Shown here in pieces: positions 6,076-10,760 of a DNA stretch of 10,760 nucleotides. How positions within the stretch are numbered: position 1 is the stretch's first letter; each line of letters starts with the position of its first letter. The stretch comes from Phyllobacteriaceae bacterium (GTDB lineage: Bacteria > Pseudomonadota > Alphaproteobacteria > Rhizobiales > Devosiaceae). Made by a program: the position numbers and the translations under genes. The stretch is taken from contig JAAZLP010000093.1 in the NCBI GenBank assembly GCA_012799265.1, forward strand, positions 1 to 10,760. The letters are read 5' to 3'. The notes under the pieces were generated by a model. It did not search any database and was not told the DNA's origin. It was given only the letters and a program-made list of their open reading frames with translations.

Positions 6076-6971
6076 GGGAGGGATTGGAGTCGTCAGCATT
6101 GTAGCCGCAGTTCGCCAAATGGCGTGCCATGTCCCTAGCCCGCAGCTCCGGCGCTGCCGACCGAATGCGGTCGAGCACCTCCGCCTTCTTCATCTGACCA
6201 ATCGGCCATATCGCAAGGCCACGACCACCGTCCAAGGGAAAGCCATCGCACGACAATGCCACCTCGTAGGCTTCCTCGTCTGAAATCAACCTCGATCGTT
6301 TGACACACAGATAAAGGTAGGTGGCCGGATGGTGGAACTTGATTGCTTCCCACACGTCTTCGCCGTCGCAACAACCTCGGATGAACGCTTTGGCAACAAC
6401 CCACCCCAGCTCACAGTCTTGGACAAGCTCCATTATGATTGGAGGGAAAAATGTTGGGACGGCCTGCTTTACTAAACTACCTAACCGCAGCGCGTGTATC
6501 TCGCGTATTTTTCCAGTAGCTGTACGCGATCTCCATGTCGAAAAGCTCGGGAGTATCACGCGTAGCCTTAAGCCAACGCACCATTGCGCCGCGTGTGCCC
6601 CTATCAATCCAGCGTTCCAAAATTTCGTGTTGATGAGGGAGCGGTAGCCAAGCAAACACCGCGCTGTGAAGCGCATCAACGGTGTTCACTAGTCCCCTTT
6701 GGTGTTCCGCTATATCGCGGGTTTCAACCATACACCGCGCTAGACGCTCATATTCAATCTGGGTCGGTCCGGCCTCCAACATCCGAATTAAGTGACGTCG
6801 AAGTGCGAGCCGGACTTCGGCCGGCTCCCCCAAGCACCTCGCTATGGCGTCGCATGTATTGTTGAAGTCTAAGCAGGCGCAATACGCGTGGAGCAGAGAG
6901 CGGCCATCTGGGGCGCACCCCACCGCTAAGTCACTCGACATAATTCTCGAGATAATTTCATCTTGCTGCAT
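6026..6971 (-). pseudogene. Unknown helical protein gene, apparently split by a frameshift near 6508-6512
   Basis: I do not recognise this gene. From the ATG at 6971 a 164-residue frame (MQQDEIISRIMSSDL...) ends at a TAG at 6477-6479. An overlapping frame carries on with coherent, mostly helical sequence (LGSLVKQAVPTFFPPIIMEL, CELGWVVAKAFIRGC, VWEAIKFHHPATYLYLCV) to the stop at 6026. Removing one A from the coding-strand A5 (plus T5, 6508-6512) joins them as AYSYWK-IREIHALRLGSLV, giving one protein of about 314 residues. The whole is Cys- and Trp-containing, without signal peptide or membrane segments, and by eye resembles stacked alpha-helical repeats. The last 17 or so residues lie antisense to the EF-hand gene, so the original C-terminus may be lost. 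Sequence is AT-richer than its neighbours (for example 45% GC over 6421-6480 against 63% over 8041-8100), which suggests acquisition by transfer. Alternatively two separate proteins are made. Confidence 0.5.
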
Positions 6972-6985
6972 AGACTGAAATTATC
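6951..6985. promoter_or_regulatory. Inverted repeat spanning the start codon of the unknown gene
   Basis: A perfect 10-bp inverted repeat, GATAATTTCA (6951-6960) and TGAAATTATC (6976-6985), with 15 nt between. The initiation codon of the minus-strand gene (6969-6971) lies inside the spacer. As DNA it could be an operator; as RNA it would put the start codon in a hairpin loop. No Shine-Dalgarno precedes the ATG. Confidence 0.5.
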
Positions 6986-7055
6986 ATCAAGTAACTACAA
7001 CACAATAAGCTGGTTCATCTGGCGCCTAGTTGTGAGCAACTTAGTTATTCGGTGA

Positions 7056-7628
7056 CTACCCCCTCAACCCCACCATCACCGCGCTGATCACCCGATCCTT
7101 CTGCGCGTCTGTCGCTCCCGCCAGGCCCTGAATGTGCAGGCCCTGGTCGAGCGTCTGCAGCATCTTGGCGAGGCCTGAGACATTGCTGGATTTGGCAATC
7201 TGGCCGCGTGCGAGGGCGCTGGCGAGGTTGCCGGCGTAGAGGGCTTCGATTTCTTCGCCGGCAGCGAGGGCTTTTTCGTAGGCGCCCGGGGGCACGGTAT
7301 CGCGCTGGGTGAGGGTGTTGATCATGAAGCACCCGTAATACTCGCTGCCATATTGGAGCGCGCGTAGCACCGCCTCGATATTTTCGAGCCCCAGCGGCTG
7401 GGCGGTGAGAATGTTGCGGTATTGGTCGAGCAGCAGGCCGAGAAAACGGTCCAGAGCCGCCTCGTAGAGCCCGGCCTTGCCGCCGAATTCCTTATAGAGG
7501 CTGAAGCGGTTGAGCCCCGTATGCTCGACCAGGGCGGATAGATGCGCGCCCTCATAGCCCAGCTTCCAGAACAGTTCCATGGCCTTGTCGACCACCTCTT
7601 CTCGCACATATGTCCGCGGCCGCGCCAT
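7056..7628 (-). CDS. TetR/AcrR-family transcriptional repressor
   Basis: A 190-residue one-component regulator. The N-terminal TetR DNA-binding domain is clear: MARPRTYVREEVVDKAMELFWKLGYEGAHLSALVEHTGLNRFSLYKEFGGKAGLYEAALDRFL, with the helix-turn-helix at about residues 28-48 and the family's Y-x-F-xx-K-xx-L after it (here LYKEFGGKAGL). The C-terminal ligand domain holds YYGCFMINTLTQRD (the common 'GC...NT' segment) and is otherwise unplaced. ATG at 7628 (MARPR) is preferred over an in-frame GTG at 7652, which would overlap the promoter of the divergent gene and add residues outside the usual domain. It is divergent from the MFS gene at 7702 and shares a 10-bp inverted repeat with it, so it probably represses that gene and itself. 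Inducer unknown. Confidence 0.93.
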   Translation of the reverse strand: MARPRTYVREEVVDKAMELFWKLGYEGAHLSALVEHTGLNRFSLYKEFGGKAGLYEAALDRFLGLLLDQYRNILTAQPLGLENIEAVLRALQYGSEYYGCFMINTLTQRDTVPPGAYEKALAAGEEIEALYAGNLASALARGQIAKSSNVSGLAKMLQTLDQGLHIQGLAGATDAQKDRVISAVMVGLRG

Positions 7629-7700
7629 TTCAGACCGATCATTCTGGAACACATTGACCCCGCGCCAGAGCGGAGTTATTCACTTAGTGTTCTGAAATGG
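7625..7700. promoter_or_regulatory. Divergent operator region between tetR-like and MFS genes
   Basis: A perfect 10-bp inverted repeat, CCATTTCAGA (7625-7634) and TCTGAAATGG (7691-7700), encloses the intergenic region and includes the tetR start codon on the left. A related imperfect arm, CATTCTGGAACAC (7640-7652), pairs with GTGTTCTGAAATG (7687-7699) at 10 of 13 positions. The arms are about six helical turns apart and sit at both gene starts, a layout suited to a TetR-type autorepressor, or to two occupied sites. Operator function is inferred. Confidence 0.55.
7654..7682 (+). promoter_or_regulatory. Sigma70-type promoter of the MFS exporter
   Basis: TTGACC (7654-7659) and TATTCA (7677-7682) are separated by exactly 17 bp, giving good -35 and -10 matches. 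Transcription would begin near 7689, only about 13 nt before the ATG at 7702, and inside the right arm of the inverted repeat, so a bound repressor would block it. Confidence 0.6.
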
Positions 7701-7701
7701 A

Positions 7702-8910
7702 ATGAGTCCGATGTCCAGACCCCTGATCGATCTCAGGCGCTTTCTCGGCCTCTACTACGCCTATGCGTTCCTGTTCGATTTCATGCTGGCCTATGCCGTC
7801 TATACGGCGCTGTTCGAGCTGAAAGGCCTGAGCGTCGCCGAGATCGGCGTGCTGCTGGCCTTCTGGTCGGCGAGCGCCATCGTGCTCGAAATGCCGTCCG
7901 GCGCGCTTTCCGATCATTTCGACCGCCGCGTGCTGCTGGTGCTGGCGCCGCTGGCCAAGGCGCTGACCTTCGTGCTCTGGGCGCTGGCCGATGGCAATTT
8001 CTGGCTCTACGGGCTCGGCCTCCTCTGCTGGAGCCTTGGGCAGGCCTGGCAATCGGGCTCGCGCGAAGCGCTGCTCTATGAACGACTGGAGCATGAAGGG
8101 CGGAGCGCCGAGTTCGACAAGGTGCTGGGCCGGGACAACGCGGCCGAAGGACTGGGCATCGGCGCGGGAACGCTGCTGGGCGGGTTCGTCGCCTATTACA
8201 GCTTTGACTGGGCGATCTGGCTCTCCATCCCGCCACTACTTCTGGCGAGCGGGATCGCGCTCTTCCTGCAGGATGTGCGGCGGCAAAGCCCCCTGCCCCG
8301 TTCGGCCGAACCGGCTGGCAGTTACTTTGCCCATTTCGGCGACGCGCTGCGCGACTTCCGAACCAATGCCGATCTGAGGTTCGTCACCACCTATGTCGCC
8401 GTCGGCCTCGTCATTTACGAACTGATCGAGGAATTCGACCAGCTTTATTATCTCGCGACCGAAGTGCCGGTCTGGACCTGGGGCATTCTGGGCGCGGGCG
8501 TGGAAGCCTTCTATGCGCTGGCGAGCCTTCATGCCTGGCGGCTGGCCGGGCGGCCTTGGCTGGCCTGGGCGCTACCGCTGGCGGGTGGCGCGCTGCTGCT
8601 TGTGGCGTCGATCGGGGCATCGCCCTGGTATGTGCTTTTCCTCTGCGCCGCCTATGTGGTGGTCGCCCCGCTCGGCACGCTGGCCGAAGCGCGGTTCCAG
8701 AAGATCATGGAGGGCACAAGCCGGGCCACAACGACCTCGGCGCTGGTGATGGCCGAGAACATCGCCGGTGTGGTGCTGACGCTCGGCTTTGGCCTCCTGG
8801 CACAATATATAGGGATATTGCCCGCCTATGGCTGGGCAGGACTAGCCATCGTGCCTTTGGCGGCCTGGGTGATCTATGGGCAGCGGCAGGGTCGGCGGGC
8901 GACCGACTAG
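7702..8910 (+). CDS. MFS transporter, probable drug/metabolite exporter
   Basis: A 402-residue inner-membrane carrier with about 12 hydrophobic segments. The first half shows an aromatic TM1 (FLGLYYAYAFLFDFML), the antiporter-like motif A GALSDHFDRRVLL (residues 67-79) after EMPS, and GQAWQSGSREALLYERLEHEG after TM4, a feature seen in a branch of MFS proteins with the 'sGs.eALlyd.L' string. The second half continues with an amphipathic linker (DVRRQ...) and further membrane segments to LPAYGWAGLAIVPLAAWVIYGQRQGRR. The start is ATG 7702; ATG 7711, giving MSRPLIDLRRF, is equally possible since neither has a strong ribosome binding site. Divergent from and likely controlled by the adjacent TetR-type regulator, hence an inducible exporter is the best guess; the substrate cannot be read from sequence. 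Confidence 0.93.
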   Translation: MSPMSRPLIDLRRFLGLYYAYAFLFDFMLAYAVYTALFELKGLSVAEIGVLLAFWSASAIVLEMPSGALSDHFDRRVLLVLAPLAKALTFVLWALADGNFWLYGLGLLCWSLGQAWQSGSREALLYERLEHEGRSAEFDKVLGRDNAAEGLGIGAGTLLGGFVAYYSFDWAIWLSIPPLLLASGIALFLQDVRRQSPLPRSAEPAGSYFAHFGDALRDFRTNADLRFVTTYVAVGLVIYELIEEFDQLYYLATEVPVWTWGILGAGVEAFYALASLHAWRLAGRPWLAWALPLAGGALLLVASIGASPWYVLFLCAAYVVVAPLGTLAEARFQKIMEGTSRATTTSALVMAENIAGVVLTLGFGLLAQYIGILPAYGWAGLAIVPLAAWVIYGQRQGRRATD

Positions 8911-9141
8911 ATGTGGTAGTCCCCACAGCCCGATTTTGGCCTCAAATTGTTTGCTTGACACTCTTGTGACGGTTTTGATTCTGCCGCCTGACGGCATGGT
9001 AAAGCCCGGATTAACGGCGCCAAACCACGCCCGAAGCGCAAGGAATCACGGCGGTTTAGCGGCTGATCCTGACCTCACTTTTCGGCTCCGGATGCCCCCT
9101 CAATCAGCGATCAAACAGCGCCCCGGAGCCCCCTGTTTTCC
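8911..9141. other. Non-coding stretch between the MFS gene and the nrdJ promoter
   Basis: I see no gene here. Two dyads are present: CGCCAAACC (9018-9026) with GGTTTAGCG (9053-9061), 8 of 9 paired, and a perfect 8-bp pair GGCTCCGG (9084-9091) and CCGGAGCC (9123-9130) with a 31-nt spacer. The second is followed by CCCTGTTTTCC and might stop transcription from the MFS gene, but the T-run is short. A TTGACA at 8955-8960 lacks a convincing -10. Confidence 0.4.
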
Positions 9142-9170
9142 TTGCCATTTGTCCCCACAATCCACATATT
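9142..9170 (+). promoter_or_regulatory. Candidate promoter of nrdJ
   Basis: TTGCCA (9142-9147) and CATATT (9165-9170) with a 17-bp spacer. The start site would fall near 9177, giving a leader of about 310 nt before nrdJ. The two candidate NrdR boxes begin just at this start site, which supports the promoter being real. Confidence 0.45.
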
Positions 9171-9174
9171 ACCC

Positions 9175-9221
9175 ATACCATCCCTTGTTTTGTGGTGGGG
9201 CCATGACACTAGGTCTTGTGA
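9175..9221. promoter_or_regulatory. Two candidate NrdR boxes upstream of nrdJ
   Basis: ACACTAGGTCTTGTGA (9206-9221) resembles the 16-bp NrdR-box palindrome (ACACwATATmTTGTGT, recalled consensus). A weaker copy, ATACCATCCCTTGTTT (9175-9190), begins exactly 31 bp upstream, the three-turn spacing known for paired NrdR boxes. NrdR represses ribonucleotide reductase genes when dATP is plentiful. Position at the predicted transcription start fits repression. The first copy is weak, so this is an inference. Confidence 0.5.
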
Positions 9222-9261
9222 TTTCTGGCGTTGACGGTTTGCGCTGAATCGAGGAACTCTT

Positions 9262-9291
9262 GGCCACGGTTTGAGGGCTCCTTTTGTGGCC
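9262..9291 (+). other. Hairpin in the nrdJ leader
   Basis: GGCCAC (9262-9267) and GTGGCC (9286-9291) form a perfect 6-bp stem with an 18-nt loop in the predicted leader RNA. Function unknown. Confidence 0.35.
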
Positions 9292-9311
9292 CCCGAACAA
9301 GACCCCGGACT

Positions 9312-9351
9312 GAGCTCGGCGCAAGACCTGAGCTCGGCGCAAGACCTGAGC
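9312..9351 (+). repeat. 18-bp perfect tandem duplication in the nrdJ leader
   Basis: GAGCTCGGCGCAAGACCT occurs twice in tandem (9312-9329 and 9330-9347), followed by the first 4 bases of a third unit. A degenerate earlier unit (CAAGACCCCGGACTGAGC, about 9298-9315) precedes it. Each full unit holds the palindrome GAGCTC. Confidence 0.85.
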
Positions 9352-9384
9352 ACGTGGCGGGGTCGAGGCAGATTTCTTACGGGC

Positions 9385-9401
9385 CCCGCGCCTCCCGCGG
9401 G
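9385..9401 (+). other. GC-rich hairpin in the nrdJ leader
   Basis: CCCGCG (9385-9390) and CGCGGG (9396-9401) form a perfect GC-only stem with a 5-nt loop, about 90 nt before the nrdJ start. No T-run follows, so it is not a standard terminator. Confidence 0.4.
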
Positions 9402-9488
9402 TCTCGGTCAGTAATGCGTCAAACAGAACGGACGAAGCCGCAAATGCGGCCAGCGGCGCAGGGCGCCCGCTCGAATTGGGGAATATGA

Positions 9489-10760
9489 ATGCGTATTGAA
9501 CGCCGGTTTACCACTGCCAATGCTGGCCGCTACGACTCGATCGAGTTCCGTGCGGCCACGAGCGAAATCCGCAATCCGGATGGCTCGGTCGTGTTCAAGC
9601 TCGACGATATTGCTGTGCCCGCGACCTGGTCGCAGGTGGCGACCGACATCATCGCGCAGAAATATTTCCGCAAGGCCGGCGTCGCCAAGGTTCTCAAGAA
9701 GGTCGAAGAAAATTCCGTGCCGTCCTGGCTGTGGCGCTCCGTCCCCGACGAAGAAGCGCTCGCCAAGCTGCCGGAAAACGAGCGCTATGGCTCGGAAATG
9801 GATTCGCGTCAGGTCTTTGACCGCCTGGCCGGCACCTGGACCTATTGGGGCTGGAAGGGCGGCTATTTCGACAGCGAAGACGACGCCAAGGCCTTCTTTG
9901 ACGAACTGGCCTATATGCTGGCCACGCAGCGCGTCGCGCCGAACTCCCCGCAGTGGTTCAATACCGGCCTGCACTGGGCCTATGGTATCGACGGCCCCGG
10001 CCAGGGCCACTTCTATGTCGACCCGTTCACCCACAAGCTTGTGCAGTCCAAGTCGGCCTATGAGCACCCGCAGCCGCACGCCTGCTTCATCCAGTCGGTT
10101 GACGACGACCTCGTCAACGAAAACGGCATCATGGACCTCTGGGTCCGCGAAGCGCGTTTGTTCAAGTATGGCTCGGGCACCGGCACGAACTTCTCAAAAC
10201 TTCGCGGCGAAGGCGAAAAGCTCTCGGGCGGCGGCAAGTCCTCGGGCCTGATGAGCTTTCTCAAGATCGGTGACCGCGCAGCCGGCGCCATCAAGTCGGG
10301 CGGCACCACCCGTCGCGCCGCCAAGATGGTCGTGATCGATATCGATCACCCCGATATCGAGGCCTATATCAACTGGAAGGTGAAGGAAGAGCAGAAGGTT
10401 GCTGCCCTCGTCACCGGCTCGAAGGTTGTTTCAAAACACCTCAAGGCGATCATGAAGGCCGCCGTCAATTGCGAAGGCAATGGCGACGACTGCTTCGACG
10501 TGGCGCTGAACCCGGCCCTCAAGCGCGAAGTGCGCGCCGCCAAAAAGGCGCTGGTGCCGGAGAACTACATCTTCCGCGTCATCCAGTTCGCCAAGCAGGG
10601 CTATAAGGAGATCGAATTTCCGGTCTATGACACCGATTGGGACAGCGAGGCCTATCTCACCGTGTCCGGCCAGAATTCCAACAATTCGGTGCGCGTCACC
10701 GATGATTTCCTGCGCGCCGTGGAAGGCGATGGCGACTGGGATCTGAAGGCCCGCCAGACC
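9489..10760 (+). CDS. nrdJ: Vitamin B12-dependent (class II) ribonucleoside-diphosphate reductase, N-terminal part (3' end outside window)
   Basis: Class II ribonucleotide reductase makes deoxyribonucleotides using adenosylcobalamin to start radical chemistry, so it works with or without oxygen. The frame is open to the window end, giving 424 codons; the family in alphaproteobacteria is roughly 1,200 residues, so about a third is seen. Landmarks: MRIERRFTT start, PNSPQWFNTGLHWAYG (151-166), HPQPHACFIQSVDDDL (193-208) with Cys199 as the first redox-active cysteine, SGTGTNFSKLRGEGEKLSGGGKSSGLMSFL (229-258), then the GDRAAGAIKSGGTTRRAAKMVVIDIDHPDIEAYINWK region, and SGQNSNNSVRVTDDFL (393-408). 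The catalytic cysteine and the later domains lie beyond the end. ATG 9489 is used: GGGGA lies 8 nt upstream, and the ATG at 9485 is out of frame. Upstream NrdR-like boxes suggest nucleotide-responsive control. Confidence 0.97.
   Translation, partial: MRIERRFTTANAGRYDSIEFRAATSEIRNPDGSVVFKLDDIAVPATWSQVATDIIAQKYFRKAGVAKVLKKVEENSVPSWLWRSVPDEEALAKLPENERYGSEMDSRQVFDRLAGTWTYWGWKGGYFDSEDDAKAFFDELAYMLATQRVAPNSPQWFNTGLHWAYGIDGPGQGHFYVDPFTHKLVQSKSAYEHPQPHACFIQSVDDDLVNENGIMDLWVREARLFKYGSGTGTNFSKLRGEGEKLSGGGKSSGLMSFLKIGDRAAGAIKSGGTTRRAAKMVVIDIDHPDIEAYINWKVKEEQKVAALVTGSKVVSKHLKAIMKAAVNCEGNGDDCFDVALNPALKREVRAAKKALVPENYIFRVIQFAKQGYKEIEFPVYDTDWDSEAYLTVSGQNSNNSVRVTDDFLRAVEGDGDWDLKARQT

Noticed and set aside
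6986..7055. tRNA or small RNA gene in the AT-rich gap
   Set aside because: No cloverleaf arms or CCA-type end, and no clear terminator; it is best seen as the leader of the minus-strand gene.
7043..7681. Direct repeat AGTTATTC at 7043-7050 and 7674-7681 flanking the TetR gene
   Set aside because: Eight bases only, no mobile gene or inverted ends between them; chance is enough.
8955..8982. TTGACA at 8955 as an additional nrdJ promoter
   Set aside because: No acceptable -10 at 16-18 bp.
8911..9488. Cobalamin riboswitch upstream of the B12-dependent reductase
   Set aside because: No B12 box (GCCACTG-type core) is present; the seen stems do not match the class.

Overview
The window is ordinary alphaproteobacterial chromosome, most likely Hyphomicrobiales and perhaps Devosia-like. 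This rests on GC-rich coding sequence, an accC-aat neighbourhood, a DUF2155 plus NDUFA12 (complex I accessory subunit) pair, which are typical alphaproteobacterial families, and a B12-dependent class II ribonucleotide reductase. The genus is inferred from gene content only. || Left part (1-2412, + strand): a tight run of the 3' end of accC (biotin carboxylase), a small secreted DUF4431-like protein, aat (N-end-rule aminoacyl transferase) and an APH(3')-family phosphotransferase that overlaps the aat stop codon. It converges on a minus-strand group across a short intergenic stretch with two near-identical palindromes (REP-like). || Middle part (2554-5656, - strand): a GyrI-like effector-binding protein, a DUF2155 periplasmic protein and NDUFA12 (4 nt apart), a YCII/DGPF protein, and an MFS permease whose first transmembrane segment is in a different frame from the rest. 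|| 5657-7050 looks like a decaying or low-quality patch. It holds a tiny EF-hand protein with an in-frame amber codon just before its calcium loop, and an AT-richer unknown helical gene split by an apparent frameshift. With the MFS gene this makes three lesions within about 1 kb; the two frameshifts are best explained at short T-runs. || 7056-8910: a TetR-family repressor divergent from an MFS exporter. A recognisable sigma70-type promoter and a perfect 10-bp inverted repeat embracing both start codons suggest a self-contained regulated efflux pair. || 8911-10760: a 578-bp non-coding stretch with a candidate promoter, two candidate NrdR boxes 31 bp apart, an 18-bp tandem duplication and hairpins, leading into the 5' 424 codons of nrdJ, which runs off the window. 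|| I see no clear undescribed defence or mobile system. The best leads are the unknown gene at 6026-6971, the EF-hand amber codon and the nrdJ leader.
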